Made by a program: the position numbers and the translations under genes. A stretch of 64,000 nt of DNA from Nodosilinea sp. FACHB-141 (lineage in GTDB: Bacteria > Cyanobacteriota > Cyanobacteriia > Phormidesmidales > Phormidesmidaceae), in contig NZ_JACJPP010000004.1 in NCBI RefSeq assembly GCF_014696135.1, forward strand, positions 62,001 through 126,000, in the 5' to 3' direction. The first letter of the stretch is position 1. Every line of letters starts with the position of its first letter. Below, piece after piece: positions 27,709-36,587 of this stretch. The notes below the pieces were generated by a model. The model was not told the DNA's origin. It saw nothing but the letters and a program-made list of their open reading frames with translations, and did no database searches.

Positions 27709-27861
27709 ATGGCTCAGCAACACCCCTGTCCTCACTGCAACAATCGACATCTGCTGCGCATTGGGGTGCGCGGTATTCGCCAGTGCTCTAGCTGCAAAGC
27801 TTACGTTGATGTGCGATCGCGCCACTGGTTGAAGCGCCTAATTCGCGATCGCGCTGCCTAG
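27709..27861 (+). CDS. 50-residue zinc-ribbon protein
   Basis: A short frame: ATG at 27709, TAG at 27859. The protein starts MAQQHPCPHCNNRHLLRIGV and then has RQCSSCKAYVDV, giving two CxxC knuckles 18 residues apart, followed by a basic tail (RHWLKRLIRDRAA). This is a complete rubredoxin-like zinc ribbon. It lies between the ndhD terminator and the SUOX-fold gene. Single small zinc ribbons may bind nucleic acid or partner proteins; the role is unknown. Codon use and HIP1 content agree with host genes. Confidence 0.65.
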   Translation: MAQQHPCPHCNNRHLLRIGVRGIRQCSSCKAYVDVRSRHWLKRLIRDRAA

Positions 27862-27909
27862 GAACTCAGATCTGGGTAACAATAGAGGTGCCCTAATTTG
27901 CGAGGCACC

Positions 27910-28506
27910 ATGGCCGGCAAGTTTTTCCACAAACCAGGCGCGGAGCTAGCCGATCGCGTTCCCCCCGGTCAGCATTTGGCTAAGGGTTTTCCGGTGCTCA
28001 CCTACGGCGAGACGCCCCACGTTGCTCAAGCCGACTGGACCTTGAGCATCACAGGCTTGGCCCAGGCTAAAACCTTTACCTGGGACGAAATGATGTCACT
28101 GCCCCAGGCGGAGTTCACCGCTGACTTTCACTGCGTGACGACCTGGTCAAAGCTGGATGTAACCTGGCGGGGCGTGCACGTCACCGACTTGATGGAGCAG
28201 TTGGCGATCGAGCCCGAGGCAACCCACGTCATGCTGCACTGCTACGGCGGCTATACCACCAACCTTACCCTGGCCGACTTTGTTCTACCCGAAAACTTTT
28301 TTGCCCACACCCTAGAAGGTGAGCCTTTGCCCGCCGAGCATGGCGGCCCTATGCGCCTAGTGGTACCCCACCTCTATGCCTGGAAAAGCGCCAAATGGGT
28401 CAACGGCGTAGAGTTTCTTGCGGCCCCGGCCCTGGGTTTTTGGGAGCGTAACGGCTACCACGAGCGGGGCGAACCGTGGGCGGAAGAGCGCTACAGCGAT
28501 CGCTAG
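27910..28506 (+). CDS. Sulfite-oxidase-like molybdopterin oxidoreductase
   Basis: A 198-residue protein consisting of just the SUOX-fold molybdenum-cofactor domain. The cysteine expected to ligate Mo is in DFHCVTTWSKLDVTWRGV (about residue 77). HVMLHCYGGYTTNLTLAD and HGGPMRLVVPHLYAWKSAKWV are the other conserved blocks of the family. There is no Tat or Sec signal peptide and no dimerisation or heme domain, so it is probably cytoplasmic, unlike MsrP/YedY. I use the ATG at 27910; a TTG at 27898 is in frame. Substrate unknown. Confidence 0.85.
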   Translation: MAGKFFHKPGAELADRVPPGQHLAKGFPVLTYGETPHVAQADWTLSITGLAQAKTFTWDEMMSLPQAEFTADFHCVTTWSKLDVTWRGVHVTDLMEQLAIEPEATHVMLHCYGGYTTNLTLADFVLPENFFAHTLEGEPLPAEHGGPMRLVVPHLYAWKSAKWVNGVEFLAAPALGFWERNGYHERGEPWAEERYSDR

Positions 28507-28508
28507 CC

Positions 28509-28811
28509 CTACCGATTGCCGTAGCGGCCCCAACTTAAAAACGCTGTGACTATATAAAGCACAATGGTCGAACCGATGATCGATGGCACCAGCGGTACGC
28601 CCTGGAAGCTCCAGGTCAGCCACGGTAGGCTAAAGCTGTATTGCTGAAGCAGGTAGTCGGCGACCCATTGCCCGACAAATACGCCGATCAGGCCAATTAG
28701 TACTAGGCCCAACAGTTTGCCGGGCACTTGTCTAGGCACTAAGATGTTTGCGGCAAAGGCGCAGGCCATAGCAATGAGAACTTGAACGAGCAGGCTAATC
28801 AGATCATCCAT
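28509..28811 (-). CDS. Small membrane protein, GlsB/YeaQ-like
   Basis: A 100-residue protein starting MDDLISLLVQVLIAMACAFA. Three hydrophobic helices with glycine-rich motifs (GKLLGLVLIGLIGVFVGQWVA and VPSIIGSTIVLYIVTAFL) suggest the GlsB/YeaQ/YmgE transglycosylase-associated family, where a G-rich helix pair is typical. The methionine at 28811 is chosen because the 19 extra residues upstream are polar and unlike the family. It ends 3 bases from the convergent SUOX-fold gene. Confidence 0.7.
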   Translation of the reverse strand: MDDLISLLVQVLIAMACAFAANILVPRQVPGKLLGLVLIGLIGVFVGQWVADYLLQQYSFSLPWLTWSFQGVPLVPSIIGSTIVLYIVTAFLSWGRYGNR

Positions 28812-28917
28812 CGGGGTCTTGCTCCTAAAGCTAGGTATCTCGCTCGCGTGTAGAGTTACTGTACCCATTTCGCAGCCGCTGAAATCCTTGAGGCGTAGGC
28901 TTCAGAGCCCTTTGGAT

Positions 28918-30381
28918 TTAAATCCACCCCTGAATTGCGGCTTGGTAGACGGCCTGATAACGGTTTTTTGCCTGCAGCTTAGTCAGGCTATTGTTGATGT
29001 GAAACTTTACCGTGCTCTCGCTGATGTAGAGGCGGGCGGCAATGTCGCGATCGCGCAGCCCCTGTGCCAGCAGCGCCATAATCTCTCGCTCTCGCTCGGA
29101 CGGACGCGGGTAGCTAGGGTCGCTGGAGGTTGCTTCTACTGATTGCCCCTGGCTAACTCGCTGAACAACCTGTCGCAGTTGCTCAACATCTATTGTCCAA
29201 TCGATCACGGCCTGAGCCGACGGTGGAGGCAACGCCTTAACCCGCACCCAAATAGTGCAGGTCGCCTCTTGGGCGGTGGGTTCGCTGTCGGTAATCACGA
29301 CGGCCTCTGGATCAAAGGGGTCGCACACCGTCAGCCAAGCCTTGTAGGCCATGCAGGTTAAGGCTACCTGTACCAGGGCCGTGGAGCACTGAATACTGAC
29401 CTTTGCCCCTAATCGCCCATTGGTGTAGGGAGTTTGCAGAGTAATTTGCACCATCTGCTGCTGGGGGCCGGGCTGGGTTTGTAGGCTGCCCCCCAGGCAG
29501 GTGGCCATAAACCGCAGTTGGTGACAGCGCGATCGCCACTGAGCCACCGCATCGGCAGCAGCTTGAGCTCCATCGGCAGTCGGTATCGCTACGATCGCTT
29601 CTAGCGCTACGTCGGTCGCACCGTAGACCAGCCGAGCATAATCACAGTTAAATTCGTCTAGTAGCTCAGCTAGCTGTACAAATAGGTGGCCCGTAGAAGC
29701 TGGCAGCGCCATTTCGGTACCCACCAGCGCCATTGTGGTGGTCTTCAAAATTGTTGCCAGCTGGTCAGATAAAGCCGAGCGCTGGGCCAAGACAGCCGCT
29801 GAGCCCATTCGTTTGGTCTCAACGCTCAGCGCTGCGTCGAGGGCAATGGTGGCGGTCATGCAGAGCACCTGCAAGACCTCTAAAAACTCTGCGGCCATGG
29901 GGCTACGGCTAAAGGTGGCCAGCACCCCAATGACGCGATCGTCGGTCATCAGCGGATAGCCTGCAAACCCCTGAATATTGTTGGCGATCGCCCAGTCTCG
30001 ATCCTTAACCCAGGCTTCTTCGGCCAGGCGATTGCTGAGAAAGGGAACCCGGTTTTGGGCAATTTTGCCGACTTTGTAGGCCCCCATGGGCACCCGCGCA
30101 AAGGAGCCGTTGGTATGGGTATATAGTCCCGAAGATGCCACCAGTCGGAGGGCGGTTTGCTCCGGTTCTACCACCCAGATCCGAGCAAAGGCACAGCCAA
30201 ACTGATCGACCAACCCATTGGTAATGAATCGGGCAATGGTTTCTACCTCAAGGCACCCCGACAACCGTTGGGCAATTTTATTAACCCGCTGCAAATCGAG
30301 CAGCAGCCGAGTTTGGTTGGGCAAATCAACGCTGGGGCTTTCCACACCGGCGGGAGCAGCACTCACAGGCCTTCCTGACAT
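28918..30381 (-). CDS. GAF-domain LuxR-type transcription regulator
   Basis: A 487-residue regulator. An N-terminal GAF domain (residues about 25-185: LQRVNKIAQRLSGCLEVETIARFI ... IQGFAGYPLMTDDRVIGVLATFS) should sense a small molecule or redox signal. A middle region of unknown fold follows. The C-terminal LuxR helix-turn-helix (about 425-487) reads PRPSEREREIMALLAQGL with DRDIAARLYISESTVKFH. No response-regulator receiver domain is present. I use the ATG at 30381; a TTG at 30405 is in frame. A near-perfect palindrome just upstream (30413-30425) suggests autoregulation. Confidence 0.8.
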   Translation of the reverse strand: MSGRPVSAAPAGVESPSVDLPNQTRLLLDLQRVNKIAQRLSGCLEVETIARFITNGLVDQFGCAFARIWVVEPEQTALRLVASSGLYTHTNGSFARVPMGAYKVGKIAQNRVPFLSNRLAEEAWVKDRDWAIANNIQGFAGYPLMTDDRVIGVLATFSRSPMAAEFLEVLQVLCMTATIALDAALSVETKRMGSAAVLAQRSALSDQLATILKTTTMALVGTEMALPASTGHLFVQLAELLDEFNCDYARLVYGATDVALEAIVAIPTADGAQAAADAVAQWRSRCHQLRFMATCLGGSLQTQPGPQQQMVQITLQTPYTNGRLGAKVSIQCSTALVQVALTCMAYKAWLTVCDPFDPEAVVITDSEPTAQEATCTIWVRVKALPPPSAQAVIDWTIDVEQLRQVVQRVSQGQSVEATSSDPSYPRPSEREREIMALLAQGLRDRDIAARLYISESTVKFHINNSLTKLQAKNRYQAVYQAAIQGWI

Positions 30382-30407
30382 TTTCTGTCTATAGGTTGAA
30401 GGCAACT

Positions 30408-30431
30408 CGGTTGATACACTGTATCGGTTGA
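30408..30431. promoter_or_regulatory. Palindromic operator candidate upstream of the LuxR-type gene
   Basis: GATACA-C-TGTATC at 30413-30425 is a perfect 6-base dyad around one base. It is flanked by CGGTT on the left and GGTTGACA on the right, so CGGTTGA also occurs as a direct repeat. It lies about 30 bases upstream of the ATG at 30381. LuxR-family dimers bind palindromes of about this size, so it may be the regulator's own site. Confidence 0.5.
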
Positions 30432-30708
30432 CACGACTGAGAGATTTTGTGTCAGATTGCCCAGCTAAATTTTTGAGAAGTTGGTTTTACCGCCATGGTT
30501 TCAACCTGAGGGCGATTGCACCCAAACACTGATGGGTTTGTCAAGACTCAGTAAACTTTCTGACTCGATCTGAGCCCCATCTCCGTATTTTTTGCTAGAA
30601 CGTGAGCGAAGTGTGAACCGCGCATAAAGCCGCAAGTTTGCCCGCGAGTCACCCGGATTGTGCATCTGCCTCTCGTAGTTGTTTAAAGCCCCCATTCTGG
30701 AGAAGCAG
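30432..30708. other. Intergenic region between divergent genes
   Basis: Separates the GAF-LuxR gene from the PTPA-CTERM gene. GGAG at 30699-30702 is a ribosome binding site for the gene at 30709. No gene is seen; a 74-codon frame on the minus strand does not look like protein. Confidence 0.4.
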
Positions 30709-31371
30709 ATGAAGGAGAGACTCATAGGCGTCGGCCTTGGGGTCGGTGTCGCTTTGACTCTAGGTATCTCGTGGACAGATTCTGCTCAAGCATTCTCACT
30801 GAATAGCAAAGTTACTGTCGAGAACTTTCTCGTATTCCCTGGGACATCAACAAAGATTCCCTACGGAGGAAGTGTGCCTATTGAGCAGGGGCCTATCGAT
30901 GTAGTAGTTAGCTCAGATACCACTAACCCTGAATTAAGCCGATTTGGTGGCATTTGGGATATTAATTTAGGTAACAACTCGATCTCGTTTACCCTAAATT
31001 CTCTATTTAGCAATGTCACTTCTGGGGATGACATCTACAGATTTAAGGCGCCCAGTTTTGGTCTGCCAGGCCAGAACAGCGTGACTGGCTTTACGGTTAC
31101 GCCTCTCGCAGGCAGCTTGGCTTTTGGTAACAAACCGGTGATTACACGAGTGGCAGGCAACTGGATCGATGTGGTTTTTCCAGTGGGCTTTGCCCCAGGA
31201 AATCAGCCCAACCTCACCCTAATTCCTGGACAGCTGGGTTTTAAAGTCAATTTGGAGGTAGAACCAACCCCTGTACCGACCCCGGCGCTGCTGCCTGGAC
31301 TAGTGGGCATGGGTTTGGCAGCTCTGCGCCAGCGCCGTGAGGACGGTCGAGCAGATAAAACCCAGCCCTAA
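30709..31371 (+). CDS. PTPA-CTERM secreted protein
   Basis: A 220-residue exported protein. The start MKERLIGVGLGVGVALTLGI is a signal peptide ending DSAQA. The middle (residues about 28-190) is beta-rich and without a motif I recognise. The C-terminus reads PTPVPTPALLPGLVGMGLAA followed by LRQRRE: a PTPA motif, a short hydrophobic helix and a basic cluster. That is the PTPA-CTERM form of the PEP-CTERM sorting signal seen in cyanobacteria, cut by an exosortase. It therefore probably goes to the cell surface or exopolysaccharide. GGAG precedes the ATG. It overlaps the end of the convergent GTPase gene by 4 bases. Confidence 0.85.
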   Translation: MKERLIGVGLGVGVALTLGISWTDSAQAFSLNSKVTVENFLVFPGTSTKIPYGGSVPIEQGPIDVVVSSDTTNPELSRFGGIWDINLGNNSISFTLNSLFSNVTSGDDIYRFKAPSFGLPGQNSVTGFTVTPLAGSLAFGNKPVITRVAGNWIDVVFPVGFAPGNQPNLTLIPGQLGFKVNLEVEPTPVPTPALLPGLVGMGLAALRQRREDGRADKTQP

Positions 31372-32672
31372 ACTTCCTTAGGGTCAGATGGGCTGATTTC
31401 TGAAGCGCTGTCTTTGAAGCGATCTTTGGCCGTGGCGAAGGCTTCTTTCATGGCAGCCTGAATCTTTTTAGGGTCGGGCTTTTTCCCCCCCATTAGGTCA
31501 CCGAAGTAGACGCAGGCTCCTTCGCCTAGAGCCCAGGTGTAGGCAGCTGCCCAGGAGGCAGCGATTACGCTGCCAAAGCCGGGGATGAATTTGACTAGCT
31601 CGCGCCCGACGGCTTGGGCAAAAAAGCCACCTGCGATCGCACTAATTAGCCCTCCAGCTTGTGAAGGGCTCAGAGTTTGGCCATAGAGCTTACCCAACAG
31701 CACCACCATGGAAACCTGAAGCGCCGTCAGCACCGGCATAGTGGCAAAGGGTAGAGGTACCGCCGCCAGGGTGGCTGCCATAACGGCAAAGGCTGACATG
31801 TAGTGCCGCCCCACATCGCGGTAGAGGTTACCCAATTGGTTGGTGGCCTCGGCCTGCTCGTCCAGCAGTTGGTAAAGCGCCTGGGCCTCGGCCTCAGGTA
31901 GCAGGTCGGCCAGGGCATCGCGCATCGCGTCGAGGCCGTAGAACACAGGGTCGAAGCCGTCTTCGTCAAGGGTGAAGTCGATCAGCACGGTGCGATCGAC
32001 CAATCCCTCAAAATTAGCTTGCACAGCCTGAAAAGGACGCTGCACGGCCTCCATCTCGGGAGGGTAAGGCGGGTGATTGTCCTGGTCTGAGGGATAGACC
32101 TCATGGCTGGAGGTGACCACCAGCAGGCAGGGCACGGTGGGAAACTGCTGACGCAAACGGACGGCAATTTGGCGCAGGGTGTCGGTGGCGAAATCGTTGA
32201 TTTTGACCGTCAAAACCAAAATGCGGGCCGTGCGGGTCTCACTGTTGAGATCGTCAACCAGCTCAGCAATGATGGCCTCGGTGGCCTGGGTTACATCCCC
32301 TAGCCCTACGGTATCGGTAAAGAGCAGCAGGGGCAGATCTTCAGAGGGGTAGGCGTAGCGCTGGGTGTTTTGGGTGTGGGGCTTGAAACCCTGACCGATG
32401 ATATCGGCTGAAACTCCAGTTAACCCCCGCACGATGGAGCTTTTGCCCGCTTGAGGTTTGCCAATCAGCAGGGCCTCAGTGGTGGGCAACTGCTCGCGCA
32501 CCGCCGCCAAAATTTCGACCACTTTGTCATCGTCAATATTGAACCAGCGGCTGAGCTGCTGATCAGGCCGGAGCTGACCGATGCGATCGCGCAACAGCTG
32601 CCAGGCCTCTAGCATCGGAGCGGCCCACGACGGGCTGTCATTGGAGGGATTAGATTGTGGAGAGTCGCCCAT
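31368..32672 (-). CDS. Membrane-associated GTPase-like protein
   Basis: A 434-residue protein. The P-loop is GKPQAGKSS (about residues 71-79). A conserved threonine for the switch I region is plausible in HTQNTQRY, and G3 is DTVGLGD. The usual G4 motif NKxD is not evident; the corresponding strand reads CLLVVTSSHEVYPSD. The C-terminal third has hydrophobic helices (about 290-385: MSAFAVMAATLAAVPLPF, AGGLISAIAGGFFAQAVG), like the DUF697 membrane part of some cyanobacterial Era-like GTPases. Function unknown; membrane or stress related by analogy. Confidence 0.75.
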   Translation of the reverse strand: MGDSPQSNPSNDSPSWAAPMLEAWQLLRDRIGQLRPDQQLSRWFNIDDDKVVEILAAVREQLPTTEALLIGKPQAGKSSIVRGLTGVSADIIGQGFKPHTQNTQRYAYPSEDLPLLLFTDTVGLGDVTQATEAIIAELVDDLNSETRTARILVLTVKINDFATDTLRQIAVRLRQQFPTVPCLLVVTSSHEVYPSDQDNHPPYPPEMEAVQRPFQAVQANFEGLVDRTVLIDFTLDEDGFDPVFYGLDAMRDALADLLPEAEAQALYQLLDEQAEATNQLGNLYRDVGRHYMSAFAVMAATLAAVPLPFATMPVLTALQVSMVVLLGKLYGQTLSPSQAGGLISAIAGGFFAQAVGRELVKFIPGFGSVIAASWAAAYTWALGEGACVYFGDLMGGKKPDPKKIQAAMKEAFATAKDRFKDSASEISPSDPKEV

Positions 32673-32778
32673 ACCTAGGCTCTAATTCTGCTGATCAGAT
32701 ACGGCCATCATGCCACGCCTTGCCCTTCCTCAGCTGCCTTAGTAGCTCAACAGCAGGGCACCAAGACGCCCCTCAGCT

Positions 32779-34803
32779 CTAGTCATCGAGCAGCACAGAG
32801 GGATTGCCCGGTAGGGTAGCGGGCTGTTTTTTGGCCGTTCCGGTGGAGCGGTTGCTGCGGCTGTCGAGCTTACCCTGGGCAATGGGAACAGTGAAGTGAA
32901 ATTGGCTGCCCTTGTTTTTACCCTCTGATTCGGCCCAGATTGTGCCCCCCAACCCCTCCACAATCTGACGGCACATGGCCAGTCCTAGCCCCGTACCGCC
33001 GGTAGTCCGCCGCAGCGCCCCTTCTTCTTGATAAAAGCGATCGAACACCACATTTAGGCGGCTGGGCTCAATGCCGCGTCCGGTGTCGGCGACGGTAACT
33101 TGCAGGTGGGTAGGGCTAGAGCGGGTCACCTGAATAATGATTTTGCCGGTGGTAGGGGTAAATTTTTGGGCGTTGTCAAGCAGTTTAGCCAGCACCTCGA
33201 CCAGCCACTCACCGTCGGCGCGCACCAGGGGCACCTGCTTGGGAATTTTGACCTTGATGGTGGGGGTTGCGGCGCTGTCTTGGCTACCGTGGATGCTGCT
33301 GAGGGCCAAATCGACGCATTCCTGAATGGAGAGCGACTCTAGGTTCCACTCGACTCGACCGCTCTCAAGCCGTGACAGGGTGAGAAAGTCTTGTACCAGC
33401 TTGCGCATGCGCTCGGCATCTTCTAGGGCCGATTGCAGCATAATCTGACGCAGCTCGTTGGGCATGTCGGGTTCAGTGGCCAGGCTTTCGAGGCAGACCT
33501 GAATAGTTGAGAGCGGGGTGCGTAGCTCGTGCCCAGTAATGGCAATTAAATTGGCCCGAGTGCGATCGAGGGCTTCGAGCTGCTGGTTGAGATCCTGTAG
33601 GTTAGCGTAGGCCTCAGCCTGAATAATGGCGACGCTGAGCTGGGTGGCAATCGCATCTACCAAGGCCGTGTCGTCTTCGCTCCATACGTAGGGCTGGGGT
33701 AGGCAGTGGTGCAGCTCGATCAGGCCCACTAGGCGATCTTGGTATGTCAGGGGCACAATCAGCCATGACTGAATCTGCCACCGCTCAATCAGGGGGCGAA
33801 TGGCCTCTAGCTCATAACGAAAGGGCGACTCGCGGTCTTGGGTGTCGGCAATGGCGACAATTTCTTTGGTGTCTTGAATGTAGTCAAATAGGGGATTGGT
33901 GGCCAGCGGCCAGGTCTCGCCCAGCAGCGACTCGACCTTGCTGTTGAGGTGCTGGTGCGCAATCACTACCGTGGCGTCGGTGGCGCTACAGGGATAGATT
34001 AGGCAGCGACACACGTGTAGCGCTTGGCCCAACTCCTGGGCCGCTTTGGCAAAAATTTCGTCGGCGTTAAGAGACTGCCGCACCACCGAGGTAATGGAGT
34101 TAACCAAGCGCTCCCGTCGCTCTTGAGCGGTAATAGCCTTGTAGGCTTTGAGCAGCTTGTACTGCCCTGCCTGGAGGTAGGTGACCAGTCGCTGGGTAAA
34201 AGGATCAGGCCCACCGCTGCCGTCAAGGCGTTCGGTAGGCATCAGGGATGGATTGATGTAACGCTGGCGGGCGATCGCAATTTTGTCAGCCAAGTCAGGG
34301 CGGTATCCGGCAATGCGATCGAGCAGCATGTCTGCTGCCCGCTGACTGACGTAGCGGTCTTGGGTCCAAACTCCCTCAAACCGGCGAGTTTGGTCGAGAT
34401 GGGGGCCATCTATGGCCGGTACGGGCGATCGCTCTCGACAGATCAAGCAGGCGCTGTAGTCAGCCCCCACCACAATCAGATGCCACTCCTGGGTAAGGGC
34501 ATCGTCGGTGTCAAAGGCGATCGTTTCGTAGTTCTCAGAGCGACTGGCAAAACTGGTGCCCAGGGCCGACAACACATAGACCTGATCGGTCAGCTCAGCG
34601 ATGCGCAGATAGCGGTTAGCCTCCTGCAAATAAAACCGCTCCTGCTGAAAGCTAGCAATCACTAAAAACTTCGCCGTCCCCGCCAGCACGTGATCTTCCA
34701 TCGCGTGGGACAACGCGGTTAGAGAAGTCTTGAAGTAGAGGCTAGGTCTCAGCTGGGGAATTGCGGTCAGCAATTCTTCCACTACAGAGGTGGAATGGCT
34801 CAT
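32779..34803 (-). CDS. DICT-GAF sensor histidine kinase
   Basis: A 674-residue kinase. Residues about 1-160 form a DICT domain, a sensor module found mostly in cyanobacteria with light and c-di-GMP signalling proteins. A GAF domain follows (about 235-400: VNSITSVVRQSLNADEIFAKA ... WLIVPLTYQDRLVGLIELHHC). HisKA contains the phosphoacceptor His in ITGHELRTPLST. The ATPase domain has the N box ELAKLLDNAQKFTP-like segment, DTGRGIEPSR (G1) and GGTGLGLAMC (G2). No transmembrane helix, so cytoplasmic. No receiver gene is adjacent. Target regulator unknown. Confidence 0.88.
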   Translation of the reverse strand: MSHSTSVVEELLTAIPQLRPSLYFKTSLTALSHAMEDHVLAGTAKFLVIASFQQERFYLQEANRYLRIAELTDQVYVLSALGTSFASRSENYETIAFDTDDALTQEWHLIVVGADYSACLICRERSPVPAIDGPHLDQTRRFEGVWTQDRYVSQRAADMLLDRIAGYRPDLADKIAIARQRYINPSLMPTERLDGSGGPDPFTQRLVTYLQAGQYKLLKAYKAITAQERRERLVNSITSVVRQSLNADEIFAKAAQELGQALHVCRCLIYPCSATDATVVIAHQHLNSKVESLLGETWPLATNPLFDYIQDTKEIVAIADTQDRESPFRYELEAIRPLIERWQIQSWLIVPLTYQDRLVGLIELHHCLPQPYVWSEDDTALVDAIATQLSVAIIQAEAYANLQDLNQQLEALDRTRANLIAITGHELRTPLSTIQVCLESLATEPDMPNELRQIMLQSALEDAERMRKLVQDFLTLSRLESGRVEWNLESLSIQECVDLALSSIHGSQDSAATPTIKVKIPKQVPLVRADGEWLVEVLAKLLDNAQKFTPTTGKIIIQVTRSSPTHLQVTVADTGRGIEPSRLNVVFDRFYQEEGALRRTTGGTGLGLAMCRQIVEGLGGTIWAESEGKNKGSQFHFTVPIAQGKLDSRSNRSTGTAKKQPATLPGNPSVLLDD

Positions 34804-35011
34804 GGTTCAGTTCAGGGAACCGTCGATTCAAAGGTTCTGCCCTGGCGCTCTCTAGAGAACCCCCAGGAGACCCGGTCGCATCGGCAGCAGTTACTCTCAC
34901 CTAGCCTACCAGCTACCCCCTTTCTCGATAGATATATTGTAACCATTTGCCAAAAACAGCCTTTGTCAGGGCAGAATGCCTGTTCTATCCGGCGGATCAG
35001 CAATAAAAAAA

Positions 35012-35035
35012 CACCTGCGCAAGCTTGCGCAGGTG
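35012..35035 (-). terminator. Rho-independent terminator for amt
   Basis: A perfect 24-base palindrome (half-site CACCTGCGCAAG) followed on the minus strand by seven T residues (35005-35011). It lies 53 bases past the amt stop on the minus strand and should end the amt transcript cleanly before the DICT kinase gene. Confidence 0.92.
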
Positions 35036-35087
35036 GCCTAAATACTATGGTTCTAACCCACAGCAAGAACTAACGCTTTGGAGAAAG

Positions 35088-36587
35088 CTACATCACACCA
35101 GTCATATCGCTGGTGTCTTTGAGAAAGCCACTGTAGGCTTCCATGCCGTGCTCGCCAATGTCCAGCCCTTTCATCTCTTCTTCGGCGCTGACCCGCAGGC
35201 CCAGCACAGACTTAACCACCAGCCAGAATATGGTGGACAGCACTACCGTAAACAAACCAACGGTCAAGATGCCCAGAATTTGAAGCCCTAGCTGACCTAA
35301 GCCGCCACCGTAGAACAGCCCAGAAATACCCTCACCCCCTTGGGTAAAGTTATTGGGGTTGGCAAACAAACCTACGGCTAGGGTGCCCCAGATGCCGCAG
35401 ACCAGGTGCACCGAGGTAGCACCCACAGGGTCGTCGATCTTAATGCTGTCAAAGAAGCCGACCGCGAACACCACCAGGATGCCGCCAATCAAACCGACCA
35501 CGAAAGCACCTGCATAACCAAAGACAAAGCAGCCAGCGGTAACCGATACCAGACCAGCCAGAATGCCGTTGATAGTCATCGACAGGTCGGGCTTGCCGCT
35601 CATTGCCCAGGAGACAAACGTAGCGGCTACACCACCGGCAGCAGCACCCAGGTTGGTGGTAACCGCAATATAGGCTACGTTTGAATCGGCTGCGAGCTGA
35701 GAACCAGGGTTGAACCCAAACCAGCCTAACCAGAGGATGAGGCAGCCCAGGGTCGCAATGCTCAAATTGTGGCCAGGCAGAGCATTAACCTGCCCATCAG
35801 AGTTGTACTTACCCATGCGGGGGCCAAGAAAAGCCGCTCCCATAAGAGCTGCCCACCCGCCAACAGAGTGCACAATTGTAGACCCGGCAAAGTCGTGGAA
35901 ACCAAGATCAGCCAGCCAGCCACCACCCCAGAGCCAGTGGCCAGTGATGGGGTAGGCAATAGCGGTCAGCAAAACGCTGAAGATGAGAAAGTCAACAAAC
36001 TTGATGCGCTCGGCCACTGCCCCAGACACGATGGTGGCAGCAGTGCCAGCGAAGGCAACCTGGAACAGGAAGAACGTATCCTTGGTGAGGTTTATGCCAT
36101 CGGGACCTAAACCGTACAGCTCAGGGGCACCACCGAGGAAGAAGCTCCCCCAGCCTACCCAGCCGTTGCCATTTGCACCAAACATCAGCGAAAAGCCGAT
36201 GAACCAAAAGGCTAGGGTGGCTAGCGCAAACACAATCAGGTTTTTGGTCAACACGTTGACAGCATTCTTTTGCCGGCAAAAGCCAGTCTCCACCATGGCG
36301 AAGCCGGCGTTCATGAAAATGACCAAGAACGAACAGACCAGCACCCAAATGTTATTGAGGGTGACTTGCACATCGGCAGCAGTCAACTCTTCCTGAGCGT
36401 GAGCTGCGACTCCCCAGGTGGCCAGAATAATCAACGCCAATGGGATACAGGCTATCCAAGCCCAGCCGCCAACCCGGGCGAATAGACGCTTAAACACCTG
36501 GTCAAAGGGCGGCACATTGGCATTCCAAAAGCTCGGCTTAGACCGCCTCCGGAACTTAGAACGATTACGCAACACTAGATTAGACAT
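35088..36587 (-). CDS. amt: Ammonium transporter Amt
   Basis: A 499-residue membrane transporter for ammonium. After a basic N-terminal extension of about 45 residues, a hydrophobic segment ending AAHAQ may be a cleaved signal sequence. Eleven transmembrane helices follow. The signature of Amt/Mep proteins is present: [14 protein letters not shown], the twin-His region ([21 protein letters not shown]), [17 protein letters not shown] and [16 protein letters not shown] putative NtcA site lies upstream (36881-36894), and a strong terminator follows, so this appears to be a single-gene unit under nitrogen control. Confidence 0.94.
   Translation of the reverse strand: MSNLVLRNRSKFRRRSKPSFWNANVPPFDQVFKRLFARVGGWAWIACIPLALIILATWGVAAHAQEELTAADVQVTLNNIWVLVCSFLVIFMNAGFAMVETGFCRQKNAVNVLTKNLIVFALATLAFWFIGFSLMFGANGNGWVGWGSFFLGGAPELYGLGPDGINLTKDTFFLFQVAFAGTAATIVSGAVAERIKFVDFLIFSVLLTAIAYPITGHWLWGGGWLADLGFHDFAGSTIVHSVGGWAALMGAAFLGPRMGKYNSDGQVNALPGHNLSIATLGCLILWLGWFGFNPGSQLAADSNVAYIAVTTNLGAAAGGVAATFVSWAMSGKPDLSMTINGILAGLVSVTAGCFVFGYAGAFVVGLIGGILVVFAVGFFDSIKIDDPVGATSVHLVCGIWGTLAVGLFANPNNFTQGGEGISGLFYGGGLGQLGLQILGILTVGLFTVVLSTIFWLVVKSVLGLRVSAEEEMKGLDIGEHGMEAYSGFLKDTSDMTGVM

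Noticed and set aside
34024..34665. 213-codon open frame antisense to the DICT histidine kinase
   Set aside because: The opposite strand encodes well-conserved DICT and GAF domains; the antisense product is not protein-like.
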